Below, piece after piece: positions 39,530 through 48,534 of a stretch of 60,473 nt of DNA. The notes beneath the pieces were generated by a model. That model made no database searches. It had not been told where the DNA came from and saw only the letters and a program-made list of their open reading frames with translations. A program made the translations under genes and the position numbers. Source of the DNA: Vibrio neptunius (GTDB lineage: Bacteria > Pseudomonadota > Gammaproteobacteria > Enterobacterales > Vibrionaceae); contig NZ_JXXU01000028.1 in the NCBI RefSeq assembly GCF_000967495.1, forward strand, positions 1-60,473, written 5' to 3'. Within the stretch, counting starts at the first letter, position 1; each line of letters begins with the position of its first letter.

Positions 39530-41533
39530 ATGCGTAACGCTAATTTACTTATGCTGTTTCCAATGGCATTCGCTTCTCAAGCTGCCAACGTTGTTGACTA
39601 CTCGCAAGTTGACCTTTCTCAGGTCCTCAATCCGCCAACTGCTCGGGCATTTTCAGCACCTAACCAGCCTCTGGCTTATCAGGATGCCAGTCGTGTTAAA
39701 GCGGGCCCACAAACATTACTTCGCAAACAACAACTGCATTATGGTGTACCAGTTTACGGCCAGTCTTTAGTTGCTCAGGTTTCCGCTCAAGGTACAGTGA
39801 CACCGGTTGATGGCTCAGTCCTGACCGACATTGACGCCGATATTGGTTCTACCTTACCCATGCTCAACGCGAAGCAAGCGATAGAGCTGGCAAAAGGCAA
39901 TAGCAAAGGTTTTGCCTCTCAAGCGATTCGCGACCCAAACGCAGAACTCATGATCTGGCAAGATGAGCAAGATATCGCTCGTTTGGTCTACAAAGTGGAC
40001 TTTATTCAAATGAGTGGAATGGGCCCTTCAAGGCCGATTACACTTGTCGATGCCAAATCTGGTGACGTGCTTGATCGATGGGAAGGGATTGCTTTCATTG
40101 AAGCCGAAGGACCGGGCGGCAATAGGAAAAGTGGCCGTTACTACTTCGGACCCAAAACCCAATATGGCGGCTTTGAAGTCAACCAATACTGCCAAATGGA
40201 TAGCCCAAATGTCATCACACTCAACATGAACAACCAGCAATACGGTGGGCAAGTTCATCAGTTTGACTGTAACGTCAACAACTACCGTAGCGTAAACGGT
40301 GCCTATGCGCCGATGAATGACGCACACTACTTCGGTCAGCGCGTTTTCGATATGTACATGGATTGGCTCAACACCCGACCTATTCACCAGAAACTGACCA
40401 TGCGTGTGCACTATGGCTCCAACTACGGCAACGCGTTCTGGGATGGTCGCCAAATGACCTTTGGTGATGGTAACCAATCAATGTATCCACTCGCCACCTG
40501 GGATGTGATTGCGCATGAAGTCAGCCATGGTTTTACCGAGCAAAACTCTGGGCTGGAATACCGTGGGATGTCGGGTGGGATGAATGAGTCCTTTTCTGAT
40601 GTCGCTGCGGCCGCACTCAGCCAGTACGTACACGGTAGCTTCAACTGGAAAATGGGCGAACATGTCATGAAGTACTCTGATGCCATGCGTTACTTTATTC
40701 AGCCAAGCAAAGACGGCGTCTCCATTGACCATATCAACCAGTATTACAATGGTATCGACGTCCACCACAGCTCTGGTGTCTTCAACAAGGCATTTTATCA
40801 TCTTGCCACCAGCTCAAACTGGGACATCAAAAAAGCGTTTATTGCCTATGCCACAGCTAACCAACTTTACTGGCGACCAAACTCTGATTTTCAGCAAGGT
40901 GCAGAAGGGGTTTGTAAAGCAGCTAATGAGCTGGGGTACGACACTTCGGCGGTAAACCATGCGTTCGCTCAGGTGGGGATTCAGGTGACACAATGTTCGG
41001 CTGGACAGCCAGATCCTGAACCGACACCAAATCCCGATATCGTTAGTCTACAAATCAATACGCCAAGTGCGATTCAATCAGCGGGTAATGACGTGCAACA
41101 CTTCGTACTGAAGAATGCCCCATCTGAAGATATCTGGGTACAAACCTATAACGGTTATGGCAATGTTGATATGTATGTCGCGATAAATCGTCCTGCTTCA
41201 CTGTCGGATCATGATTGTGCGTCCACCAACCGTGATAACAACGAATATTGTGGTTTCAGCGGTGTCGCGAATGCCGATGTTTATGTGATGGTCACAGGTG
41301 CGCGTAGCGCTTCAGATGCTTATGTTGGCGTTAGTGCCTATCTCGAACAACCGACACCAGAACCACAGGACTTGTGTGCTAACTTAGAAGAATGGTCACC
41401 GTATTACTATTACCCACAAGGCACTCAGGTGCAGTCCTACGGGAACCGCTTTATCGCTACCCAAACCAACTGGGGCGCCGATCCTTACAGTAACTATTGG
41501 TACTGGTCATTTGAAGGCAGCTGCCTACAATAA
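39530..41533 (+). CDS. Secreted M4 metalloprotease, vibriolysin-like
   Basis: The 667-residue prepro-protease has a signal peptide (about 1-18), an FTP/PepSY propeptide to about 195, and a thermolysin-fold catalytic domain: zinc ligands His329 and His333 in HEVSHGFTEQ, catalytic Glu330, third ligand Glu353 in MNESFSD, and the later HHSSGVFNKAFYHL with the proton-donating His. After a PEPTPNPD linker come a PPC domain (about 505-605, DVYVMVTG) and a C-terminal aromatic module (CANLEEWSPYYYYPQGTQV) resembling CBM5/12. The start has AAGGTG. The extra C-terminal module suggests substrate anchoring, perhaps to chitin. Confidence 0.93.
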   Translation: MRNANLLMLFPMAFASQAANVVDYSQVDLSQVLNPPTARAFSAPNQPLAYQDASRVKAGPQTLLRKQQLHYGVPVYGQSLVAQVSAQGTVTPVDGSVLTDIDADIGSTLPMLNAKQAIELAKGNSKGFASQAIRDPNAELMIWQDEQDIARLVYKVDFIQMSGMGPSRPITLVDAKSGDVLDRWEGIAFIEAEGPGGNRKSGRYYFGPKTQYGGFEVNQYCQMDSPNVITLNMNNQQYGGQVHQFDCNVNNYRSVNGAYAPMNDAHYFGQRVFDMYMDWLNTRPIHQKLTMRVHYGSNYGNAFWDGRQMTFGDGNQSMYPLATWDVIAHEVSHGFTEQNSGLEYRGMSGGMNESFSDVAAAALSQYVHGSFNWKMGEHVMKYSDAMRYFIQPSKDGVSIDHINQYYNGIDVHHSSGVFNKAFYHLATSSNWDIKKAFIAYATANQLYWRPNSDFQQGAEGVCKAANELGYDTSAVNHAFAQVGIQVTQCSAGQPDPEPTPNPDIVSLQINTPSAIQSAGNDVQHFVLKNAPSEDIWVQTYNGYGNVDMYVAINRPASLSDHDCASTNRDNNEYCGFSGVANADVYVMVTGARSASDAYVGVSAYLEQPTPEPQDLCANLEEWSPYYYYPQGTQVQSYGNRFIATQTNWGADPYSNYWYWSFEGSCLQ

Positions 41534-41539
41534 TCGGAT

Positions 41540-41567
41540 AAAAAAAGAGCCCGCAAGCGGGCTCTTT
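41540..41567 (-). terminator. Bidirectional terminator, M4 protease / elicitor gene
   Basis: The arms AAAGAGCCCGC and GCGGGCTCTTT pair around two bases. The flanking A run on the plus strand gives a U tract for the minus-strand gene ending at 41600, and the hairpin also closes the protease gene ending at 41533. Confidence 0.85.
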
Positions 41568-41599
41568 AGTCAGGAGAACATAGTTACTGTTTTAGTATC

Positions 41600-43414
41600 T
41601 TATTTCCAAGACCACTGACTGCCGTCAACATCAGCTTGGACCAACCAGCTATTGGAATTCCATTTCAAAGCGTTATCAACACTATTTTTCAGCTGGCCAT
41701 TTTCCATTCTCCATGTCTGATTCGGGCGCTGGCTACAAGTTTCCATAGTGATACTTGTCCCTTGCTGATCCAGACACAAACCTGGTGCTACCTTGCTGAT
41801 CATCTTGCCTTCAGCTGTCAGCTGCCATAATTGGTTGTCACCGCTGTGACAGCTCCAGCCATACACTCGTGCTCCTGGTGTCGCAGAACTTCCTTCAACG
41901 TCCAGACACTGGCTACCCTGAGTAGCAATTTGCTTCCATTGCTCGGCTGGTTGTTCGTCGCCTGAAGCCGCGCTAAACAAAGCTGAAACCACAGAAGTCA
42001 TAGGTTGAGTGTAACGAGACGCTTTAGGCGCTCGGTCTTGCCAGCTCTGTGGAATTGGCTGAGTCACATCCCATTCACCACTGCCGTCATAATAAGACTT
42101 CGCTACCGCTTCAGGGGTCGGTGTCCAAAGGAAATCAGGATGACGATTCTGATACCACTCGCCTCCGATGACATTGCCTTGCGCGTCAATTTCTAGGTCG
42201 TAGTAATACGTCACTCGCGAGACACCATCAAGCTTAGGCTTGTCGTAGTTTCGATGAGTTGGATTCGTCTCTACCATGTAATCAACTACCATCTGTACAC
42301 CAACGACTGAGACAGCACGTGATGCACGATACTGGGTGAACTTATCTTTTTTGTAGTCCGCCATCGCGATAGTCACATCGGCTGGATTGCCTGATGAACG
42401 GTTTGTCTCTGGGTTAAAGTATTTAACCTGATAACCAAGAATAGGCTGGTTCCATACTTGGTAATCGTATGTCGCATCCATAATCATACTACGACCAGTA
42501 ATACCGATCTGGTTTAGTACGGATAAGTGCCAGCTTGCAGGGTTGTTGTCGACACAGTCAGGTTCGATAACACGGCCATTTTCGTCTTTTTCAGGATCCT
42601 TAATATTACAGCGACCACCAATGAAACGTGTATTGAACGGCGCTTCTGCCCAAAGCAGTGTGCCCAGAGCTTTGACGTCTGACGGATAGAATTTGAGCAT
42701 CTCTCCGTTTGCATCAGGCACTGTAATCGACTTTTCAGGACGAGGAAGCATGTAAGCCGCGGCTGCCCAGCCATGACAAAGCCCCATCCAGCGCTCTACT
42801 TTGCCCTGAGACTCATAGTAACCTTTACCTGAATCCCACGAACGCTTGGTCAGCGTAAAGTTTTTATCGCCAACCAACAAATCATACTTTTCTGCTGGAG
42901 ATAGTAAGTGGCGCTGCTCATTCGAGTAACTCTCTAGCGGTTTGATAGTGTGTGAAAAGTCGTAGTATTCCTGCCAATCTGACGCATAAAGTTCACGGTC
43001 AGAGTAGCGCCAAGCCGCTGCACCAGAGTACAGAGGCCAGTAAGTATCAGACCAAGGCTGAACATCCAGATACTTCGAATCTGGTGCAGCGTTATCCAAT
43101 TCAACCAGATTACGAATCAGCGCATTACCGACATCAACCAAACGAGCTGGGTTGTCGTTGTTGAGGTTTGCAGAGAATCGAGGAGCAATAACTGGCTCCG
43201 CTCTTTCCATAACCGTTTCGCGCATTTGATCTCTGAAACGCTCAAGATCCTCAGCGCTCATGGTTTGATATTCGTCTCCTTCTTTCTCTGGTAACGCATC
43301 CATGACTTTTTGCGGATTGGCGTGAAAATCCGTCATAAACGCATCTATGCCTGTATTGTCCGCAATAGCAGTCAAAGGCACCGAGATAGACAACAAGGTG
43401 ATGATTTTTTTCAT
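41600..43414 (-). CDS. Transglutaminase-elicitor protein with ricin-B domain
   Basis: The 604-residue secreted protein (signal peptide 1-18, cleaved near AIA-D) belongs to the GP42-like transglutaminase elicitor family, known from Phytophthora and marine Vibrio, which cross-links glutamine and lysine. The catalytic Cys is likely Cys213 in MGLCHGWA, with His296 in SWHLSVLNQ and Asp313 in MDATYDYQVWNQP. The segment VWNQPILGYQV (320-330) aligns with the Pep-13 epitope of plant-immunity fame. Residues about 482-604 form a ricin-B beta-trefoil (NQLWQL, NQTWRM, GSQWSW). It is convergent with the M4 protease, which might activate it. Confidence 0.88.
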   Translation of the reverse strand: MKKIITLLSISVPLTAIADNTGIDAFMTDFHANPQKVMDALPEKEGDEYQTMSAEDLERFRDQMRETVMERAEPVIAPRFSANLNNDNPARLVDVGNALIRNLVELDNAAPDSKYLDVQPWSDTYWPLYSGAAAWRYSDRELYASDWQEYYDFSHTIKPLESYSNEQRHLLSPAEKYDLLVGDKNFTLTKRSWDSGKGYYESQGKVERWMGLCHGWAAAAYMLPRPEKSITVPDANGEMLKFYPSDVKALGTLLWAEAPFNTRFIGGRCNIKDPEKDENGRVIEPDCVDNNPASWHLSVLNQIGITGRSMIMDATYDYQVWNQPILGYQVKYFNPETNRSSGNPADVTIAMADYKKDKFTQYRASRAVSVVGVQMVVDYMVETNPTHRNYDKPKLDGVSRVTYYYDLEIDAQGNVIGGEWYQNRHPDFLWTPTPEAVAKSYYDGSGEWDVTQPIPQSWQDRAPKASRYTQPMTSVVSALFSAASGDEQPAEQWKQIATQGSQCLDVEGSSATPGARVYGWSCHSGDNQLWQLTAEGKMISKVAPGLCLDQQGTSITMETCSQRPNQTWRMENGQLKNSVDNALKWNSNSWLVQADVDGSQWSWK

Positions 43415-43656
43415 TATATAACTCTACGTTGTTAGTTTTCGTGTTTTATCAGCCAGAGTGATACCTCTACTCTTGGCGGCAGGTAGAGTGGTGATCTTTG
43501 TTCCGCAAATCAATCGAGAAAATCAACCAAACATCAGAACCGTGAATAATTCCAACAAAAAACAGGCTGGGTAATTCAGTGTTTATCTAGAACTATTTTT
43601 GTTTATATATGAGAAGGTTAGTTGCAAGGCCCTATTTTTGTTAACTTTGCTGTGCG

Positions 43657-43686
43657 AACAAAAATGCCCGCGTAGCGCGGGCATTT
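43657..43686 (-). terminator. Terminator of the oligopeptidase B gene
   Basis: The arms AAATGCCCGCG and CGCGGGCATTT pair around TAG, with an A run before it on the plus strand, 19 bp past the stop. Confidence 0.88.
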
Positions 43687-43704
43687 CGATGACTTGGTCA
43701 ATTT

Positions 43705-45870
43705 TTACTCTTCGCTGAGCAAATCTAAGAAAAACGCGTATTCTAATGCGTCTTCTCGTAAACGCTTAAAGCGACCAGATGCACCACCATGACCTGCCTC
43801 CATGTCTGTTTTAAACAGCAGCACGTTGTCATCCGTTTTCAATTCACGCAATTTCGCCACCCATTTCATTGGCTCAAAATACTGAACTTGCGAATCATGC
43901 AGGCCTGTTGTCACTAACATGTTCGGGTAGCTCTGCGCTTTGACATTGTCGTAAGGTGAGTAGCTCAGCATGTAATCGTAGTATTGCTTGTCGTTCGGGT
44001 TACCCCATTCGTCGTATTCATTGGTTGTCAGTGGAATAGACTCGTCCAGCATGGTTGTGACCACGTCGACAAACGGAACATGAGCAGCGATACCTCGATA
44101 CAGCTCAGGCGCCTGATTGATAACCGCCCCCATCAGTAGGCCTCCCGCGGAGCCACCGACAGCAAACACTTTATCTTCTGCACCATAGCCAGCTTCCGTT
44201 AAACCTTTGGTGACATCGATAAAGTCATTAAACGTATTCTGCTTGGTTAACTTTTTACCGTCTTCATACCAAGGTCTTCCTAACATCTCTGAACCACGGA
44301 TATGGGCAATGGCATAGACGAATCCGCGATCCAACAAACTCAGCCGCGCTGAGCGAAACGTAGGATCTATGGTGTGACCGTATGAACCATAACCGTATTG
44401 ATAGATAGGATTCGTGCCGTCTTTTTTGAATTTATCTTTGCGGTAAACCAGCGAAACCGGCACTTGCTGACCATCTCGAGCGGTGATCATAATACGTTCT
44501 GATTGATAGTCATCAGCATCAAAATCACCCAGCACTGGCGTTTGCTTCATGATTGCAGATTCACCGGAGTTAAGGTCAAAATCATAATAAGTGCCTGGCG
44601 TGGTAAGGCTACTGTAATAAATCCGAACTTTTGAATTATCGAGCTCTAGGTTGCCAGTCATATAAGCGGCAAAGGCTGTGTCGTTAAACACTAATGGAAA
44701 CTCCTTGCCCGTGGAAAGCTGACGCACCTTAACCGTGGTTAAGCCCTCTTTGCGCTGCTCATACACTAAATGGTCTTTAAACAAGGTGAAATCGACCAGT
44801 TGAGTTTGATTATCTGCGGCAATAACATCCTGCCATTTTGAACGGTCATTAACCTGATCTTTATGTACCTTCATTAAACGAAAGTTCACAGCCTGATAAT
44901 TGGTGTAGATATAGTACCAGTCGCCGAGCTTGGCGATACTGTATTCAATGCCTTCTTCTCTTGGGTAGAAAGGTTGTGCCTTAGCTTCGGGGTCATTGGC
45001 ATCAATAACAGAAACCCCGCTTGTCTCCGTACTTGAGTGGAAGATATAGACTTGGTCGCCATCTTTACTCTTGCCTAACGACATGTAATACGCACTATCA
45101 TCTTCTTGATAAATCAACACATCGCTGCTTTGTGGCGTTCCTAACACATGTCGATAAACTTGGTAACCCAGCAATGTCTGAGGGTCTTTCTTAATATAGT
45201 AAAACGCTTGGTTGTCATTTTGCCAAGCCACACCGCTCGATGCCCCTTCCACTTCATCATTGAGATACTCGCCTGTGGCAATATCTTTGACTCGAATAGT
45301 GTAAATACGGCGGCTTAAGGTATCTTCTCCATACGCCAGCAAATTCTCATTCGGGCTAACATACAAACCGCCAGTGCTGAAAAACTCATGCTCTTTCGCC
45401 AACTCGTTAACGTCTAAAATGACGGTCTTATCTGTCCCTGAGAAATCTTTGGCACGCTGGTAGATAGGGTACTCATTGTCGCCAGATACTTGGTTCGAAT
45501 AGAAATAACTTCCTTCTCTTACAGGCACTGAACTGTCATCTTTTGCGATACGCCCTTTAATCTCTTGGAATAACTTTTCCTGCCGCTGTTCAGTGTGCTT
45601 TAACACCGAATCCGTGTATTGATTTTCTTTTTCGAGATGCGCCAATATCTCGGCATCTTTTCGTTCATCGTCACGCATCCAGTAGTAATTATCTATACGA
45701 CGCTCACCGTGATGATTAAGCACATAAGGTTCTTTTTTAGCAACGGGAGCCGGAACTTGCTGTACTGCAAATTCTAATTGAGAAGGTTGAGCCACAGTTT
45801 GCACTCCTTGGGAACTGCACCCGGCAACAAGCGCCACAGATACAGCTACTATAGTTAGGGGAAAACGCAT
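43705..45870 (-). CDS. ptrB: Lipoprotein oligopeptidase B (S9A)
   Basis: The 721-residue prolyl-oligopeptidase-family enzyme most resembles oligopeptidase B, which cleaves short peptides after Arg or Lys. The seven-bladed propeller half starts near HHGERRIDNYYWMRDD; the alpha/beta-hydrolase half has the nucleophile in GGSAGGLLMG and the catalytic His in EAGHGGASGR. Unusually it begins MRFPLTIVAVSVALVAGCSS, a lipoprotein signal with Cys18, so it is probably a periplasmic or outer-membrane anchored form rather than cytosolic PtrB. The start has AAAGGA at 8 nt. Confidence 0.9.
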   Translation of the reverse strand: MRFPLTIVAVSVALVAGCSSQGVQTVAQPSQLEFAVQQVPAPVAKKEPYVLNHHGERRIDNYYWMRDDERKDAEILAHLEKENQYTDSVLKHTEQRQEKLFQEIKGRIAKDDSSVPVREGSYFYSNQVSGDNEYPIYQRAKDFSGTDKTVILDVNELAKEHEFFSTGGLYVSPNENLLAYGEDTLSRRIYTIRVKDIATGEYLNDEVEGASSGVAWQNDNQAFYYIKKDPQTLLGYQVYRHVLGTPQSSDVLIYQEDDSAYYMSLGKSKDGDQVYIFHSSTETSGVSVIDANDPEAKAQPFYPREEGIEYSIAKLGDWYYIYTNYQAVNFRLMKVHKDQVNDRSKWQDVIAADNQTQLVDFTLFKDHLVYEQRKEGLTTVKVRQLSTGKEFPLVFNDTAFAAYMTGNLELDNSKVRIYYSSLTTPGTYYDFDLNSGESAIMKQTPVLGDFDADDYQSERIMITARDGQQVPVSLVYRKDKFKKDGTNPIYQYGYGSYGHTIDPTFRSARLSLLDRGFVYAIAHIRGSEMLGRPWYEDGKKLTKQNTFNDFIDVTKGLTEAGYGAEDKVFAVGGSAGGLLMGAVINQAPELYRGIAAHVPFVDVVTTMLDESIPLTTNEYDEWGNPNDKQYYDYMLSYSPYDNVKAQSYPNMLVTTGLHDSQVQYFEPMKWVAKLRELKTDDNVLLFKTDMEAGHGGASGRFKRLREDALEYAFFLDLLSEE

Positions 45871-46520
45871 CTATCGATCCTTTAAACGTCCATTAAGCTG
45901 ACTTATCCCACTCAGTGAACACATCGGTAAAACAGCTTAGATAGTGAAGCGCTACTGTTATAAAACTCAGCAAAAGAACTCCAATATCTTATATTTAACA
46001 GTCGGTTACGCTATCAAACATACATTCAAGGTTCAAATAGTATTAAGGGTTATTGTGTCGAAGGTGAGCAATCACTGACAAGCTACAAAACTGATATGCA
46101 TACTATTGAACTTCATTACTCCTCTCTTTCAATAACTTCAAGTGCATCATGGGGGTAAAAGTTAACGCAAATGGACTTAGCGTAATTGGCGGACCGCCCG
46201 CAGAGCCTGATAAGCGCGCTTCTCTTATTGACGCATGGCACCTGATGTTTTGCCAATGATTTCTACAGCGGTGAAACAAGTACCAGAATACCAAGACCTT
46301 CATCAACTCCAGTTGATACCTGCTATGTATACCCATGCAGACAACTCGAAGTATTTTTATCCGGTAATGGTGCTTGGCAACATACTTACGGTTTAAGTAA
46401 TAATGGCGTTGCCTAACTATCAAATAGTTCATCGAGACAAAGAGTGTGGAAAACGGGTATTAACAACGAAAATTTAAGGTATCTTTTTATGGTGTTGAAT
46501 ATCCAAACTAGGCTCTCAAA
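45871..46520. other. Intergenic region at the left edge of the immunity island
   Basis: The 650-bp stretch carries no intact gene. Its first half is AT-rich and must include the oligopeptidase promoter. The second half holds the possible PAAR-like gene remnant at 46149-46396. A 109-codon minus-strand frame at 46103-46432 lacks a ribosome site and is antisense to that remnant. Confidence 0.4.
46149..46396 (+). pseudogene. Possible broken PAAR-like (DUF4150) gene
   Basis: A frame from ATG 46149 reads MGVKVNANGLSVIGGPPAEP and stops at 46257-46259. A second frame from ATG 46235 reads MAPDVLPMISTAVKQVPEYQ and stops at 46394-46396. The pair of phrases VNANGLSVI and APDV resembles the start of DUF4150/PAAR-like spike domains, which begin with an ANG-S phrase followed by a PDV-P phrase. 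That family often carries toxins upstream of Imm11 immunity genes. The match is short, and the claim is weak. Confidence 0.3.
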
Positions 46521-47078
46521 GTGAATTACTACTTATTATTCGAAAAATTCGAGGATGGCGAAGGAATTTTCACTATTCAACAGCCGTGGTGTCAAGTGCT
46601 TAATTTTTATACCCCACAAAGCAAATTATTTAAGAAACGCCCGTACCTAGCCATCAATGAAGGCTACAAAGAACGAGGTATGTCTGATTTTCTGAAAGTT
46701 GGCGTAGGCATGCTAGCAAGTAAAAAAGTACAGCAAATCTTTTTTGAAAATGGGTTCAGTGGTATTCAGTTTCTCCCTGTTGATATTAGAAATGACGGTG
46801 ATTCAAGTGAGTATGCATTTATCAATGCAACGGCACATTATGATTTTCTCGATCCCGTTGCTTCTGAGGCAGAGGACTTAAGTAAAACATTAGGCGGATA
46901 TACCAGTGTTTTGGAAGAAGTTCTAGATATTGAAAAATTTAGATCGACAATTATCGAGCATGACTGTTTTACTCTATCAACATACAAAGACCCTTACTAT
47001 GTTAGCGAAAAGGTCAAAAACGCATTGGTAGTCGCTGGCGTTACTGGAATAGAATTTATACCGATGGAATTTTCATGA
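46521..47078 (+). CDS. Imm11-like (DUF1629) immunity protein
   Basis: This 185-residue soluble protein starts at GTG. Its C-terminal phrase YYVSEKVKNALVVAGVTGIEFIPMEF matches the ending typical of the Imm11/DUF1629 family, and an earlier ASKKVQQIFFENGFSGIQFLPVDI is the family's internal repeat of the same idea. Imm11 proteins neutralise toxins of polymorphic or type VI effector systems. No intact toxin gene lies upstream. It overlaps the next gene by 4 bp. Confidence 0.7.
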   Translation: MNYYLLFEKFEDGEGIFTIQQPWCQVLNFYTPQSKLFKKRPYLAINEGYKERGMSDFLKVGVGMLASKKVQQIFFENGFSGIQFLPVDIRNDGDSSEYAFINATAHYDFLDPVASEAEDLSKTLGGYTSVLEEVLDIEKFRSTIIEHDCFTLSTYKDPYYVSEKVKNALVVAGVTGIEFIPMEFS

Positions 47079-47431
47079 TAGAACAAAAATTTCAGCAACC
47101 TGGCTTGTTAGCAGAAACAGAGGCAAACCCTTTATTCCCTAGAATGGCTGATTTGGTGTTGGTGTTTTTCCCATCTCCTGGAGTCTTTGTAAGAAATACA
47201 CTCACGATACCTGATGAATTCAAAGCAGAAGCAACAGTATATTATGAAGCTGACGCGGAGCCTTTTGCAGAAATGTACGTTTTCTTGCCTGCGGTTTTAC
47301 AAAGTCAATACGATGCTGGAAGTAATCAATCTGGCATTGTCTATCGCAAAAATGAACTGCAGTTCGAGCCAGCATTAATTCATGCATTAGTAGACCAAGT
47401 GGCAGGGCCTATTGAACATCGCTCTGGTTAA
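47075..47431 (+). CDS. Hypothetical protein in immunity island
   Basis: A 118-residue acidic soluble protein (starts MIEQKFQQPGLLAETEANP) with no recognised domain. Its ATG overlaps the preceding Imm11-like stop as ATGA, so expression is coupled and it may be a second immunity factor or an accessory protein to the first. No signal peptide or membrane segment. Confidence 0.65.
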   Translation: MIEQKFQQPGLLAETEANPLFPRMADLVLVFFPSPGVFVRNTLTIPDEFKAEATVYYEADAEPFAEMYVFLPAVLQSQYDAGSNQSGIVYRKNELQFEPALIHALVDQVAGPIEHRSG

Positions 47432-47745
47432 GCTAAATTAACGATTTCGATAAAATATACTCATTGTCAGTAATTTATGATCTGATAAGGTTCAAAATAG
47501 ATTGAGCACACCAGCCAGACCAACGGCCCTAATCTAACGGTATCAATCATAGTAACGGCTTTCAGAAATAGCTTTGACCAGATAATTGGCTTGGTAATAT
47601 CGCTGCACAATACGAAAATAATGCCTCCCCAAAACAGAAGCGAACTTAGAAGCGAAAAATGCGAAAAGCGAAAAGCGAAAAGCGAAAAGCGAAAAGCGAA
47701 AAGCGAAAATAATCAAAGTATGTATTGTTTGGAGATAGAAGACAT
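47432..47745. other. Intergenic region containing the heptamer tract
   Basis: The 314-bp gap between two island genes contains no gene except a possible 17-codon leader at 47659-47712 that coincides with the heptamer repeat, listed separately. The remainder is unremarkable AT-rich sequence. Confidence 0.45.
47652..47709. repeat. Perfect GCGAAAA heptanucleotide repeat
   Basis: Seven perfect tandem copies of GCGAAAA occupy 47661-47709, preceded by a degenerate copy at 47652-47660. The array ends 36 bp before the start codon of the next Imm11-like gene and 21 bp before its GGAG site. Heptamer tracts mutate readily by slipped-strand mispairing. An ATG at 47659 reads through the array as a 17-residue peptide (M followed by the RKAKSEK repeat) and stops at 47710-47712. 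Confidence 0.92.
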
Positions 47746-48312
47746 ATGGATATAGCGTACATAAATGAAGATTTTAATGAGGGTGAATCATTTTTTAGAA
47801 CCGTTGACGTTCGTTCATCATTTTATGATGACAATGATTATACTCCTACTTCTTGTATCAACGAGCTAATTTGGTCAGACAGTGATATCTCTGATTTGGA
47901 AGCATTAGATTTAATCAAATGTGGCGCTTTCAATGTAACTAGGCCTATAGCAGAGTTGATTATGAGCTTTGATCCCTATGGTGTGGAATTTTATCCTGCA
48001 AAGTTAACATGTGCTGGAAATGAGGTACAAACAGAACGCTACATATTAGCAGTAGATAATCTGGTTGATGTAGTTGACTTTGACAAGAGCATTAAAGTAA
48101 CGGACGTAACCACTCGTTTTTACTTATCTGATGAAAAAATCAAAAAACTTCCAGAATGTAAAAGGCATGTTTTTAAACCAATTGGAATGACTAAAACTTT
48201 CTTTTCAATAGAATTGTTTAATGCTCTTGTACGTTTAGGTATGGAGGGTAAGATAAATACTAGTATTATAGCTTATTCATTTGATACATCAGAAGAAACA
48301 CCAAGAATCTAG
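47746..48312 (+). CDS. Imm11-like (DUF1629) immunity protein
   Basis: The 188-residue protein starts at ATG 47746, with GGAG 11 nt upstream; a TTG 21 bp earlier is in frame but less likely. The central AELIMSFDPYGVEFYPAKL, then RYILAVDNLVDVVDFDKSI, then a C-terminal FSIELFNALVRLGM, follow the Imm11/DUF1629 plan. AT-rich codon use sets it apart from the core genes. Its expression or leader could change with the heptamer repeat upstream. Confidence 0.7.
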   Translation: MDIAYINEDFNEGESFFRTVDVRSSFYDDNDYTPTSCINELIWSDSDISDLEALDLIKCGAFNVTRPIAELIMSFDPYGVEFYPAKLTCAGNEVQTERYILAVDNLVDVVDFDKSIKVTDVTTRFYLSDEKIKKLPECKRHVFKPIGMTKTFFSIELFNALVRLGMEGKINTSIIAYSFDTSEETPRI

Positions 48313-48534
48313 ACATACTGCCTTAATAGCCCTAATTTGGCGAGTATCCTATCTATAAATAATAGCAAAAATCACTGAATACCACTCATAAGAGAGTGTA
48401 GTTCAGAGTAAAAGGTGTAGAAACTGCAACGATCTGTATTAACTAAATGTATGATCTTACGAGTGAAAACTCACTATTTTAAGATATTCAAATGTTCAAG
48501 TTGAACTGTGACGAAGAAGTACTAGAAAACGGAT

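Noticed and set aside
46103..46432. 109-codon minus-strand frame
   Set aside because: No ribosome site, odd composition (HYYLNRKYVAKHHYRIK) and antisense to a possible plus-strand relic.
47661..47709. CRISPR-like array
   Set aside because: The unit is only 7 bp and has no spacers, so it is a simple microsatellite.
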